A stretch of DNA of 64,000 nucleotides from Paraburkholderia susongensis (GTDB taxonomy: Bacteria > Pseudomonadota > Gammaproteobacteria > Burkholderiales > Burkholderiaceae). The DNA is taken from assembly GCF_900177725.1 (NCBI RefSeq), contig NZ_FXAT01000012.1, positions 1 through 64,000 on the forward strand. Direction: 5' to 3'. A model generated the notes under the pieces. That model saw only the letters and a program-made list of their open reading frames with translations, did not search any database and was not told where the DNA came from. Position 1 is the first letter of the stretch; each line of letters begins with the position of its first letter. The position numbers and the translations under genes were made by a program. Below, one piece after another: positions 1 through 8,608 of this stretch.

Positions 1-524
1 GATGGATTTCTGCCTGTCTCGCGACAGGCGAAAACCTTCCTCTAATACTTGGTGTGAGACTCTTGATACTTTCGCTTCAGCCAGCTCCCGAAAGAGCCGG
101 CCCGCATCCCGCATCAAGTGCCCACACTTATCGGCTGTAGGTTTTTAAAGATCGGTCACAACACCTGCGGCACCCCAACTATCCGGCACCGCTTCGTTTG
201 CGTCGCTGCGTCTGCAGCAGAGAAACGAGATTATGGAGAGCCGGTCACAGCACGTCAAGCCCCTGCCGCAAATTTTCTTTTGAAGAGATGCGACCACAAT
301 CAGGCAACGCCGTAAAGATCAAAAAAGCAGCAACCCAAAGTCACGATAAAAATTCTGCACCGATAATTTAGTTATCCGATTTAACTGGAGCACTCCCGAA
401 TACTAACGACACCAGACCTCGCAGACCGGTACGCCTCCTCGCAACCGCCAACTAAAGTTTTACCTTCCACCGCCGTCAACCAGATTATCCCGCCACCTAA
501 ATCCACCTGAATCAGTCGCCGATC
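1..524. other. Intergenic leader upstream of the PilZ gene
   Basis: No convincing gene is visible. A small perfect hairpin lies at 12-29 (GCCTGTC, loop TCGC, GACAGGC) with no T-run on either side, so it is not a clear terminator. The stretch from about 330 to 500 is AT-richer than its surroundings and holds the sigma-28 promoter listed separately. A 65-codon open frame at 118-315 has no recognisable domain or ribosome binding site and was not called. Confidence 0.6.
453..479 (+). promoter_or_regulatory. FliA (sigma-28) flagellar promoter
   Basis: The sequence reads TAAAGTTT at 453-460, an 11-base spacer, then GCCGTCAA at 472-479. The established FliA consensus is TAAAGTTT-N11-GCCGATAA, so the -35 half matches 8 of 8, the spacing is exact and the -10 half matches 6 of 8. 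It lies 45 bases upstream of the ATG of a YcgR-like PilZ gene, and ycgR is a class 3 flagellar gene in enterics. Element and gene function therefore support each other. Confidence 0.8.
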
Positions 525-1469
525 ATGGACAATCCTGTCGAGGAACACTTCGAGGAAACGCCGCCCGCCGCCTCATCGCCGGCCCTTGATCCGGATGCCG
601 TACCGGTAGGCGCACCGCTCCCCTGGCCGATCGCCGACACCGACGGCACGCTGCTCTTCGCAAGCGGCACAATCCTTGCGACCGCGGACGAGCGCACGTT
701 CCTCTTCAAGCACTTTCAGCCGCAGCGCGGCGATCTGCTGGACGTGACCGCACAGCACCAGCCTGAATCCGCATCACGGGCAAACCCCGCCGGCGAGCTG
801 ACGGTCAAGGACATGCACCTCGAGATAGGCGCATTGATCGGCATGCGCCCCCGACTCGGCAGCGGCGCGCCGATGCACCCGTGCCGCATCATCGGTTTCG
901 CGCCGAATCACGCGCTCTTCGTCACGCCGCCGTTGCAACAAGGCCGTCTGCTACCGCTCACGCCCGGCGAAAACGTCGAGCTCGTCGCGATCGCGAGCCA
1001 TGCTGTGTTCCGTTTCGTCTGCACGGTCGAAGCGGTCTGCCGCCTGCCGTTCGACTACGTTGTCCTGTCGAGGCCCGGTGTGATCCGCCGGCTGCGCGAA
1101 CGCAAATCGATCCGCGTTCATGCGCACCTCGCGGTGCGGTTCGGCATCGGCGAGACCGGTGACAAATATGAAGGGCTTGGGCTCGCGCAGAGCATCAGTG
1201 CGCTGGGCATGGCGCTGAGCGCCTCATGGACGCTAGGCGCGGTCGGCGAGCGGCTGCGCATCGCGTTTCGCCTGAAGTCGGCCGAACTCGATACGCAGAT
1301 CGAAACCACGGCGATCATCCGCAACGTACAGAAGGGCAGCAAGCCCGGCGAGCCGTCGACTCACGGGCTCGAACTGGACCGGCTCGACGCCGCCCAGCAG
1401 ATGGCGATGAAAGTCTTCGTGTTCGATCGCCATGACGATGTGCTGTACTGGTCCAACGGCCCGAAATGA
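525..1469 (+). CDS. ycgR: YcgR-like flagellar brake protein (PilZ domain)
   Basis: The 314-residue protein fits a cyclic di-GMP effector that slows the flagellar motor. After a variable N-terminus of about 90 residues comes a YcgR_N-like beta-rich segment (about 95-190) and then a PilZ domain beginning at the arginine motif RERKSIR (RxxxR). The second PilZ signature, usually [D/N]xSxxG, appears as SISALG, so its first residue is degenerate. There is no membrane segment, so the protein is cytosolic. It is monocistronic, and a near-perfect FliA promoter lies directly upstream, which supports motility over the other PilZ roles. No flagellar structural genes are in view. The start has only a weak ribosome binding site but fits the promoter distance. 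Confidence 0.82.
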   Translation: MDNPVEEHFEETPPAASSPALDPDAVPVGAPLPWPIADTDGTLLFASGTILATADERTFLFKHFQPQRGDLLDVTAQHQPESASRANPAGELTVKDMHLEIGALIGMRPRLGSGAPMHPCRIIGFAPNHALFVTPPLQQGRLLPLTPGENVELVAIASHAVFRFVCTVEAVCRLPFDYVVLSRPGVIRRLRERKSIRVHAHLAVRFGIGETGDKYEGLGLAQSISALGMALSASWTLGAVGERLRIAFRLKSAELDTQIETTAIIRNVQKGSKPGEPSTHGLELDRLDAAQQMAMKVFVFDRHDDVLYWSNGPK

Positions 1470-1778
1470 GCGGCGCGGCTAAACGGCACATATAACGCAC
1501 GCGAAAACATGTGCGACGCGGCCTACGCACCGCTCGGCCGATCAACTCTTCGAGCGTCAGGCGCCGCGCACCCCACGCATTGGCGAGCGCTTCGCAACGG
1601 CCGAGCCGTATCGCGCCGAGCTCGAAATCGACGAACACGACTTCATCGACATGCAGCACGCCGCGATGCGCCTTCGCGAGCAGCCTCGGTGAAACGGTTT
1701 ATCGTGTGGGCCCGATTGTGGCAACCTATATGCACGCATACTGGCCCTCCAACCCGGCCTTCCCGGCCGCCCTGCTCC
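1470..1778. other. Intergenic region upstream of bluB
   Basis: This 309-base stretch is GC-rich. Open frames on both strands cross it, but none has a recognisable domain. I looked for a cobalamin riboswitch, including the conserved B12 box, because bluB follows, and did not find a convincing one. An in-frame extension of bluB to 1509 exists but looks like spurious coding. Confidence 0.5.
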
Positions 1779-2438
1779 ATGGCAAAGCCTTTTAACGACT
1801 CCGAGCGCAACGCGGTCTACCGCGCGATTTACGAACGCCGCGACATGCGCCATTTCGTGGCCGATCCGGTCGACCCGGCCGTGCTGCGGCGCCTGCTCGA
1901 CGCCGCGCATCATGCGCCGAGCGTCGGCTTCATGCAGCCGTGGCGCATCGCACGCATCACTGATACGGCGCTGCGCACGGCCTTGCACGAAATCGTCGAA
2001 CGCGAACGGCTCGCCACCGCCGACGCGCTCGGCCAGCGCCGTGACGAATTCATGAAGCTCAAGGTGGAAGGCATGCTCGAATGCGCGGAGCTGCTCGTGA
2101 TCGCACTGATGGACGGGCGCGAACGGCACATCTTTGGGCGCCGCACGTTGCCGGAGATGGACCTTGCATCGGTCGCGTGCGCGATCCAGAACATGTGGCT
2201 CGCGGCGCGCGCGGAAGGACTCGGGCTAGGCTGGGTGTCGCTGTTCGACGTCGAGGCGGTCCGCGAACTGCTGCGCATGCCCGAAGGCGCACGCCCGGTC
2301 GCGATTCTGTGCCTCGGCCACGTCGATCAGTTCTACAGCGAGCCGATGCTCGAAACCGAACGCTGGGCGAGCCGCCTGCCGCTCGCCGATTGCGTGTTCG
2401 AAAACTGCTGGCCGCAGGACCCTCCGGCGCAGGAGTGA
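1779..2438 (+). CDS. bluB: 5,6-dimethylbenzimidazole synthase BluB
   Basis: The 219-residue protein belongs to the nitroreductase fold. It converts FMNH2 and oxygen to 5,6-dimethylbenzimidazole, the lower ligand of cobalamin. Family-typical stretches are the N-terminal RRDMRHF, then HHAPSVGFMQPW (flavin-binding loop) and GLGLGWVSL near the C-terminus. I chose the ATG at 1779 over an in-frame extension to 1509, because homology starts at MAKPFNDSERNAVYRAI and the length then matches the family norm of about 220. No other cobalamin genes flank it, so it is a satellite of a cob cluster elsewhere. The preceding gene is unrelated in function and 309 bases away. Confidence 0.93.
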   Translation: MAKPFNDSERNAVYRAIYERRDMRHFVADPVDPAVLRRLLDAAHHAPSVGFMQPWRIARITDTALRTALHEIVERERLATADALGQRRDEFMKLKVEGMLECAELLVIALMDGRERHIFGRRTLPEMDLASVACAIQNMWLAARAEGLGLGWVSLFDVEAVRELLRMPEGARPVAILCLGHVDQFYSEPMLETERWASRLPLADCVFENCWPQDPPAQE

Positions 2439-2502
2439 GGTACGCGCAAGGCCGATGCGGCGCTGGTGCTTCGGCACTCCGGCACTTCAGCGTTTCAGCC
2501 CT

Positions 2503-3111
2503 TCAGCGCTGCAACGGCTTCATCGACTCGACATTCGGCGTCCCGCTCGCCTGGTCGACACTCAATTTCACGCGCCAGTCGGCCGGCTCGTCGAACGGCA
2601 GCCTGGCGAGCGCGGTTTTCACGAGCACCGGCAACGCATGCAGCGGGTCGGCATTGCGATCGACGAACACCGCGCTAACCTTATAGCGCTCCATACCACT
2701 CGCGTAATCGAAGAAACGCAGCGTCAGCGCATGGTGATACTCGGGGCCGAAGAACAGCGAACCGAGCCCGCCGCTCGCGCCGGCACAATCGGCCGGCTCG
2801 CAATCCTTGCCGCCGACGCCGACCGACACCGGCCGCGTGCTGTACGCCATCGACAGACGATAATGCGCCGGCTTGCCCTCCGCATCGACGAAACCGTGCC
2901 TGGCCAGCTCGTCGCGCAACAGCTTTTCGGTTTGCGGATAATCGGCGCTGTCTTCCTGCGGCTGGGTGCGCGAAAGCGTATAGGTGGGCTCGCCTTGCAG
3001 CGCAGCGGCAGTCTCGCCGGGTCGCGTGGCGTGCACGTCGGCGCTCAGACCCGCGCAGCCGGTCAGACTCGCCGCGACGAGCACGGCGCAAAGGTAGGAA
3101 AGTTTTGTCAT
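2503..3111 (-). CDS. DUF4136 outer-membrane lipoprotein
   Basis: The 202-residue protein starts with a lipoprotein signal peptide whose lipobox LTGC places the acylated cysteine at residue 19. The following residue is alanine, not aspartate, which favours sorting to the outer membrane. The mature part has the DUF4136 pattern: an N-terminal YTLSRTQPQ strand, a pair of helices around YPQTEKLLRDEL, and an RLSMAYSTRP strand. The family's function is unknown. It is the last gene of the minus-strand two-component operon, 31 bases after the CHASE2 kinase, so it probably belongs to that envelope-sensing module. A CEPADC pair at about residues 104-109 might form a disulfide. Confidence 0.8.
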   Translation of the reverse strand: MTKLSYLCAVLVAASLTGCAGLSADVHATRPGETAAALQGEPTYTLSRTQPQEDSADYPQTEKLLRDELARHGFVDAEGKPAHYRLSMAYSTRPVSVGVGGKDCEPADCAGASGGLGSLFFGPEYHHALTLRFFDYASGMERYKVSAVFVDRNADPLHALPVLVKTALARLPFDEPADWRVKLSVDQASGTPNVESMKPLQR

Positions 3112-3142
3112 TTCTTCTTTTCTCTCGGATACATCGGATACG

Positions 3143-5629
3143 TCATGAGCGCGGCGCGATCAGTTCGTCGAGTTGCCCCTCGTCGAGCGCGGGCAGCCGG
3201 ATCGTAAAGGCCGTGCCCTCGCCGGGCACGCTGACCACGTCGACGTCGCCGCCGTGGCGGGTCACGACGGTTTTGACGAACGCCATGCCCAATCCCGCGC
3301 CGCCCACTTCCGGCCGCTCTGCCTCGTGAAAACGCCGGAAGCGCTCGAACAGTCCCGCCTGCTGTTCCTTCGGGATGCCATAACCCTGGTCGCGGATCGT
3401 GCACGACACGCGCCGCGCCGTGCCTCTGGCATTCGCCCCCTGCGGCTGGCTCGCGAAGCTGCACACGATGCGCGTGTCGGGTGGACTGTACTTGATCGCG
3501 TTATTCAGAATGTTGACAAGCGCGCGTGTCATGAGCGAGCGGTCGGCGCAGATCCAGTGGCCTGCGTCGGCATCGTCGCCGGTTTCCGTGTGCAGCGCGA
3601 TGCGCTTCGCCTGCGCCTGCGGCCAGACTTCGTCGCTCGCGTCGATCACCAGCTCGGTCAGGCTCAGCGGCTCGAGCACGTAGGCTTGCGATTCGGCGCG
3701 CGCGAGTTGCACGAAATCATCGGCGAGCGTGAGCGCGCGTTGCGCATAGCGCTCGATACGCTCGAGCAGGCCGCGCGCGAGCGCCGGCTCGGCACGCGCG
3801 CGCTCGATCTCGACCAGCGCGAGGATTGACGCCTGTGGCGAGCGCATGTCGTGCGACAGCAGCCGCAGCGCATCCTCGCGCTGGCGCTCGGCCACATGCA
3901 GCGCCGATACGTCGACGAGACCCGCGATCCAGCCCGTCGTCTCGCCCTGCGCATTGGTACAGGTCGCATAGCGCAGCAGATGGTCACGCTCGTTGGCGTC
4001 GCGCACTTCGACGCCCTGCGCCATCAACGCGGAGAATTCGCCGTGCGCCGGATCGAGCAACGCCGGCCAGTGCGCATGCGCGAACAGGTTGCGCTCGGCG
4101 TCCGAGGCCGCACCGCTGCCGATCGTCTTCACGAGCGTCAGGCCGCCGAGCACCGAGTGCATCGGCTGCCCTTCGGGCATCGCCGCGCCGAGCCGCGCGA
4201 AATGCGCCTTGGCCGCCTGGTTCGCGATCAGCACGACGCCGCCCAGATCGCTCACGAGGATCGGCTCGGGCACGCTGTCGAGGCTGTCCCACACGAAACG
4301 CTTCATGTCCTGCACGCGCTGCGCGGCTCGCGCCATCAACGCCATGTGCTGCGCGAGCACGTCGCCGCTGAACTCGCGGCGGCTTTGCGGAGTTTCCGGC
4401 AGCAGATGCGGTTCGTCGGCGAGGCGCTGCAACTCGTCGCGCAGATAGGCCATTGTCATTTCGAGGCGGCGCCAGTTCCAGATCGGATAGACGATCACGA
4501 CGCCGAGGATCGCCGGCACCGGCGACATCCAGAGCCGCGCGCCGTACAGCAGCGCGGCGCTGCCGGCCGCCGCGAGCAGGACCAGCGCGCCGGTCAGCAG
4601 CAGCGAGCGGCGCGGCGACAGCACGAGGAAGCCCGCGAGCAGCGCGGCGAGCGGCGCAAGCGACGCCGCGAACACGAACCAGCGCCCGACCGGCTCGATC
4701 TCACGGCCGGTGAGCAGCGTGTCGAGCACGTTCGCGTGGATGTAGACACCGGGCAGCGGCCCCAGCTCGCCGGACACCGGCGTCGCGAAGCGGTCGTACA
4801 GGCCCGACGCGGTCACGCCGATCACGACGATGCGTCCGCGCAGCTGATCGGCCGGCACCTTGCCGGCGAGCACGTCCGCGAAACTCAGCTTCGCGTAGCT
4901 CCCGGCGTTCGAGCCGAATGGGATCAGGAAGCGGTCTTCGCCGCCGTCGTCGTCGCCGCTCACGGGCTCGTCCGAGCGGCGTTGCGGCAAGCCGCCACGC
5001 AAATGCAGCTTGCCGCTTTCGATCGCCTCGGCGACGAGCACCATCAGTTGCGGCCAGTGCGAGTGGTCATCGCCCTGGAAGCGCGCGACGCTGCGCACGA
5101 TGCCGTCGCTGTCCACTTCGAAATTGATGTGACCGAGGCCGGCCGCCGCCTGCGCGAGCGGAGCGACGGGCTCGACCACGACCCGCCGCCCGGCGTCGTC
5201 GGGCGCCGTGAGCAGCACGGGCAGATAGGTCGGACTCAGGGCGATCGCGTGGGCAAGCTCGGCGTCCTCGGCATTCGGCTCGGTGAAGAGCACGTCATAG
5301 ACCACCGCCGCGGGCCGGGCTGCGGCGAGCTGTTCGAGCAGCTTCGCATGGATGCTGCGCGGCCAGGGCCAACGGCCGAGTTGCGCGACGCTCGCATTGT
5401 CGATCTCGACCATCACGATGTCGGACAACAGGGGCTGCGCGCGTGCGCTGAGGAGACGGTCGTAGACGAGTTGATCGATACCGCTGCTCAGCCGCCCGAA
5501 CGAGGTAAAGAGGATCACCAGGATGCCGAGGCAACCGACCCCGACCCACTCGATCAGGAAGCGCTGGCCGGCACGCCGGCCGAGACGCGCGCGCGGATCG
5601 AGGCTCAGTCGATTAGGGGTAGTGGGCAA
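3143..5629 (-). CDS. CHASE2-domain sensor histidine kinase
   Basis: The 828-residue inner-membrane kinase has a membrane segment at about 26-44, a periplasmic CHASE2 domain (about 50-315, with the typical IVMVEIDNASV and RWPWPR stretches), three more membrane segments (about 318-385), a PAS-like domain (about 445-575), a HisKA domain and an HATPase_c domain. The phosphoacceptor is His593 in LSHDMRSPQA. The N box is NILNNAIKYSPP and the G box is GGAGLGMAFV. The start codon appears to be TTG. It lies 66 bases after the FecR gene with a strong hairpin between them, and its likely partner is the OmpR-type regulator at the head of the operon. The CHASE2 ligand is unknown; here it may be sensed through the LysM-FecR protein. 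Confidence 0.9.
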   Translation of the reverse strand: MPTTPNRLSLDPRARLGRRAGQRFLIEWVGVGCLGILVILFTSFGRLSSGIDQLVYDRLLSARAQPLLSDIVMVEIDNASVAQLGRWPWPRSIHAKLLEQLAAARPAAVVYDVLFTEPNAEDAELAHAIALSPTYLPVLLTAPDDAGRRVVVEPVAPLAQAAAGLGHINFEVDSDGIVRSVARFQGDDHSHWPQLMVLVAEAIESGKLHLRGGLPQRRSDEPVSGDDDGGEDRFLIPFGSNAGSYAKLSFADVLAGKVPADQLRGRIVVIGVTASGLYDRFATPVSGELGPLPGVYIHANVLDTLLTGREIEPVGRWFVFAASLAPLAALLAGFLVLSPRRSLLLTGALVLLAAAGSAALLYGARLWMSPVPAILGVVIVYPIWNWRRLEMTMAYLRDELQRLADEPHLLPETPQSRREFSGDVLAQHMALMARAAQRVQDMKRFVWDSLDSVPEPILVSDLGGVVLIANQAAKAHFARLGAAMPEGQPMHSVLGGLTLVKTIGSGAASDAERNLFAHAHWPALLDPAHGEFSALMAQGVEVRDANERDHLLRYATCTNAQGETTGWIAGLVDVSALHVAERQREDALRLLSHDMRSPQASILALVEIERARAEPALARGLLERIERYAQRALTLADDFVQLARAESQAYVLEPLSLTELVIDASDEVWPQAQAKRIALHTETGDDADAGHWICADRSLMTRALVNILNNAIKYSPPDTRIVCSFASQPQGANARGTARRVSCTIRDQGYGIPKEQQAGLFERFRRFHEAERPEVGGAGLGMAFVKTVVTRHGGDVDVVSVPGEGTAFTIRLPALDEGQLDELIAPRS

Positions 5630-5657
5630 CGGGCGATGTAATCCGGAACAGGAAGAT

Positions 5658-5679
5658 GGGTCGGCCAGTTGGCCGACCC
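5658..5679 (-). promoter_or_regulatory. Intra-operon GC-rich hairpin between fecR-like gene and kinase
   Basis: A perfect 9-bp stem, GGGTCGGCC pairing with GGCCGACCC around a 4-base loop, lies in the 66-base gap between the FecR-domain gene and the kinase. No T-run follows on the minus strand. It is therefore more likely an mRNA stability or processing element that lowers kinase expression than a full terminator. Confidence 0.55.
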
Positions 5680-5695
5680 TGAGAATCTACCAGCG

Positions 5696-7126
5696 TCAGC
5701 GCGCCAGCGTAAAGGAACGGACCGCGCTCGCCTTCTCGTAAAAGCGGCCGTTTTCGAACTGCTCGGCGACGATCGTCCAGTAGTAGACACCCGCGGGCAG
5801 TTCGCTCACCACCAGTTGGCCGCCCGACAGATCAGTGCGATCGACGACGGGATGGCTCAGATCGGCCGTTTTGGCAAGCACGAAGCGAAAGCGCGTCGGG
5901 ACGTTGCTGTGGCTCACGAACCAGCGGAATTCGTAGTCGTGGCTGCCAGCTCGCTGCGTGGCCGAGGCATCGAGCCCAAGCTGACGGCGCTCGAACGCAT
6001 ACACCTTGGGCTGGCCGTCGAGGCCATTGCTGTCGGTGGACGCGATCCGCACGAAATACGTGCCGTCGGGGAGATCGCCGATATCCGCGTGCGCCTCGCT
6101 CACGCGCAAATCGCGCACGAGATCGAGCTGGTCGGCGTCGCGCGAAATCTGCAGGCGATAGCCGACCGCATGCTCGGCCGGCTCGAGGTCGAACGTGACG
6201 GTCTTGCCGTCCTGCACGCGCGCAGGCTGCAGGAGCACCGGCGCAGGCAATAATTCGATCGGACTGCCGACTGCGCCGCCGGAGCGCGAGACATTGCCGA
6301 AGCCCACCTTGAGCAATTGCTCGGAGGCCTGCAGCGGCACGCCCGGCGCCGGCGCGGCCGGATCGACACCGACTGCGCCATCGAGCACCGCTACCGCGGT
6401 GGTCTGCGCGCTGCCGTCGTAATCGACGCGAAAACGCGTGCCGCGCACCCCCGCGACCACGGATGGCGAACGGATCTGGAAGCGGTCGTCGCGCCGCGTC
6501 GCATGCGTGACCTGGCTCTCGACCTCACCGCGACGCAACTCGAAGACGCGATCGCCCGCGCCGGTGAGCGTGACGTGCCGCAGCTTCTCGATGTCGAGTT
6601 CGCCGTCCTGCGCGACCGTCAGATGGGAGCCGTCCGGCAGCTCGAGCGTGGCAAAGCCGTTCGGGCCAGTGCGCACGCGGTCGCCTTCAGCCAGCATCGC
6701 GCCGGTCTTGAGCGGCAGGTACGGGCTCTTGCCGAACGCATGCTCGACCGGCCCGCTCGTCGCGACCACACGGGCTGTGTCCTGATCCTGCCTGAGCTTG
6801 TCGGCCGGCAGACGCAGCACGATGCCGGCCGGCATGCGGCGTGGCGCGGGCACGTGGTTCAGGCGGCTCAACAACGTCCAGTCGGTGGGGTCGGTCATAT
6901 AGTGGCCGGCGATGTCGTACAACGTGTCGCCTTCGTGCGTCGTATACGACACGTAAGCCGGCGGCACCTTGACACCGGGTTTCGCGCGGCCGGACTGAGC
7001 ATGCGCGGTGGTGCTCAACCCCATTGCGCCCGTTGCCATCAGACAGGCCACGGCGAGCCATGCAGCGGCGCCGCGGCCGGGCAGGACAGCGCTGCTGCGC
7101 GCTGCCGCATCCACGAAAACCGTCAC
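5696..7126 (-). CDS. Periplasmic LysM-FecR domain protein
   Basis: The 476-residue protein has an N-terminal signal peptide ending near TTAHAQS, so it is exported. A LysM peptidoglycan-binding domain follows at about 59-107 (HEGDTLYDIAGHYM), then a FecR domain at about 120-250 (RTGPNGFATLELPDGS and VAGVRGTRFRV). The C-terminal half, about 290-476, has repeated beta-sandwich segments with the FQ/FDLEPAEHAVGYRLQIS pattern, resembling FN3-like modules. It starts with GTG at 7126, overlapping the regulator's stop by four bases (GTGA), so the two are translationally coupled. Classical FecR proteins are anti-sigma factors; this one has no cytosolic domain and probably acts as a wall-anchored sensor feeding the CHASE2 kinase. 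Confidence 0.85.
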   Translation of the reverse strand: MTVFVDAAARSSAVLPGRGAAAWLAVACLMATGAMGLSTTAHAQSGRAKPGVKVPPAYVSYTTHEGDTLYDIAGHYMTDPTDWTLLSRLNHVPAPRRMPAGIVLRLPADKLRQDQDTARVVATSGPVEHAFGKSPYLPLKTGAMLAEGDRVRTGPNGFATLELPDGSHLTVAQDGELDIEKLRHVTLTGAGDRVFELRRGEVESQVTHATRRDDRFQIRSPSVVAGVRGTRFRVDYDGSAQTTAVAVLDGAVGVDPAAPAPGVPLQASEQLLKVGFGNVSRSGGAVGSPIELLPAPVLLQPARVQDGKTVTFDLEPAEHAVGYRLQISRDADQLDLVRDLRVSEAHADIGDLPDGTYFVRIASTDSNGLDGQPKVYAFERRQLGLDASATQRAGSHDYEFRWFVSHSNVPTRFRFVLAKTADLSHPVVDRTDLSGGQLVVSELPAGVYYWTIVAEQFENGRFYEKASAVRSFTLAR

Positions 7127-7860
7127 GCCTCCCCCGCTTTGGAAGGCTCATTGGCGGCAGCCGGCGGTGTGTCGGCTTCGATCCGCTCGAGGCGATAGCC
7201 ATAGCCGTAGATCGGCGTCAGCCGGTAGCCGTGCTCCGGGCGCAGGCCCAGCTTGCTGCGCAGCATCGAGACGTGGGTGTCCATCGTGCGCGATGGGATG
7301 TCGGTGGCCTGCTTCCAGATCACGTCGAGGATATGTGCGCGCGACAGTGGCCGGCTCAGGTGCTGGAATAGCAGCAGCGCAAGCTCGAACTCTTTCTGCG
7401 TGACTGAAACCGGCGTGCCGCGCGCGACGACGTGCTTGGCGCTGAGATCGAACTCGAAGTCGCCGAAAACTTCCTTGCTCGCCGGCGGCTTCAGGTAATA
7501 GGCGCGGCGCAGCAGCGAGCCGACGCGCGCGAGCAGCACCGCGGCCGACACGGGCTTGACGAGATAGTCGTCCGCACCGGTGTTCAGAATCGATGTGATG
7601 TCGGTTTCGCGGCCCCGGCTCGTCATGAACAGCACGGGTAGGCGCTCGGAGAGGCTTTCGCGCACCCAGCGCAGCACCTCTTCGCCGGACATGTCTGGAA
7701 CGTTCCAGTCGAGCACGAGCAGATCGAACGTCTGGCGCCGCAACTGGCGCACCAGCTCGCGCCCCGCGCCATACGCGTGACAGACGTGCCCCGCTGCCGA
7801 CAGCGTTTGACAAACAAAATCGGCCTGAGCCGAATCGTCATCCAGGACTGCAATTCTCAT
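7123..7860 (-). CDS. OmpR/PhoB-family response regulator
   Basis: The 245-residue protein has a receiver domain with acidic pocket DDD at 7-9, phosphoacceptor Asp51 in LLVLDWNVPDMSG, and the conserved lysine in YLVKPV. A winged-helix Trans_reg_C domain ends near GYRLTPIYGYGYRLERIE. I chose the ATG at 7860 because homology begins at MRIAVLDDDSAQ; a longer in-frame reading to 8028 adds unsupported residues. It heads the operon regulator, LysM-FecR, CHASE2 kinase, DUF4136 lipoprotein, and is presumably phosphorylated by the kinase. Targets are unknown, though autoregulation from the 750-base upstream region is likely. Confidence 0.92.
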   Translation of the reverse strand: MRIAVLDDDSAQADFVCQTLSAAGHVCHAYGAGRELVRQLRRQTFDLLVLDWNVPDMSGEEVLRWVRESLSERLPVLFMTSRGRETDITSILNTGADDYLVKPVSAAVLLARVGSLLRRAYYLKPPASKEVFGDFEFDLSAKHVVARGTPVSVTQKEFELALLLFQHLSRPLSRAHILDVIWKQATDIPSRTMDTHVSMLRSKLGLRPEHGYRLTPIYGYGYRLERIEADTPPAAANEPSKAGEA

Positions 7861-8608
7861 AACACCCCACAACGCAATAGCGCCTTCCGTAGCTGGCAGC
7901 CAATGAACCGGCAGATGGACGGGATGACGGCCTGCACCGCCGATCCGGCCCCCCCTGAAACTCCGGCTGCTATTTTCCCCGAATAAATGGTCCCTTGCCT
8001 TTGCCCCCGTTTCGCGCTGCTTTCGCATCGCCTCGAAATCAGCGCATATATGAAATTACCTATCGATTATGCAAGGCAGATCATCATAATCGAAAACCTT
8101 CTTTTGCCCGGTTGCCGTGCCGTGGCAATCCATCGCGAAAACTCTGGTTGAAAGCAGACTGCGTGGTTTTCTTAGGTTCTCCCGGGTCTGCAAGCGTGTG
8201 CCTGAGCCCCTGGAGATGGTCGTCCTCAAGACGGGTTTCCTTGCCGGGATGGCATTTGACCCGTCCGCATACCCCATTTCAGCGAGTTCGCGAAAGAGCG
8301 ATGATTTAACAATTTCCGGGCTAGTATAAGAATAGTCTCAAAATAAATCGTTTAAACATTGTCAAATCGATTTGATACTGCGGACGCGGATATACGGCTC
8401 TTATCGCCCAGTCGCAGCCTTAATGGTCCTGTGTGCAAACAACCCGTGCGGCCGGCATCGGCCCCCGTCACGACCCCGCCCGGGCTCGCGCCGGACGTCT
8501 GGAGAGACTGGTGTTTCCGCTGTGGTCAACGCACCCGTGCCGCATCGACATATCGCAGCACCAGCGCAAGGGCCGAACGCGAGAACCGCCCATGCGAGGC
8601 CTTGCGCC
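7861..8608. other. Long intergenic region between regulator and dksA-like gene
   Basis: No gene is supported across about 750 bases. The middle part, roughly 8030-8370, is AT-rich compared with its surroundings and should contain the promoter of the minus-strand two-component operon. Open frames crossing it have no domains. No IS ends or clear terminator were recognised. Confidence 0.5.

Noticed and set aside
12..29. Hairpin as intrinsic terminator
   Set aside because: The 7-bp stem is perfect, but no T-run follows on either strand.
118..315. 65-codon open frame near the left edge
   Set aside because: It has no ribosome binding site, domain or supporting neighbour; the region is better explained as leader DNA.
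1470..1778. Cobalamin riboswitch upstream of bluB
   Set aside because: I searched for the conserved B12 box and adjacent helices and found no convincing match.
3851..5641. 596-codon open frame on the plus strand
   Set aside because: It is fully antisense to the CHASE2 kinase, is rich in Arg/His/Gln as expected from the third-position bias of the opposite strand, and has no domain.
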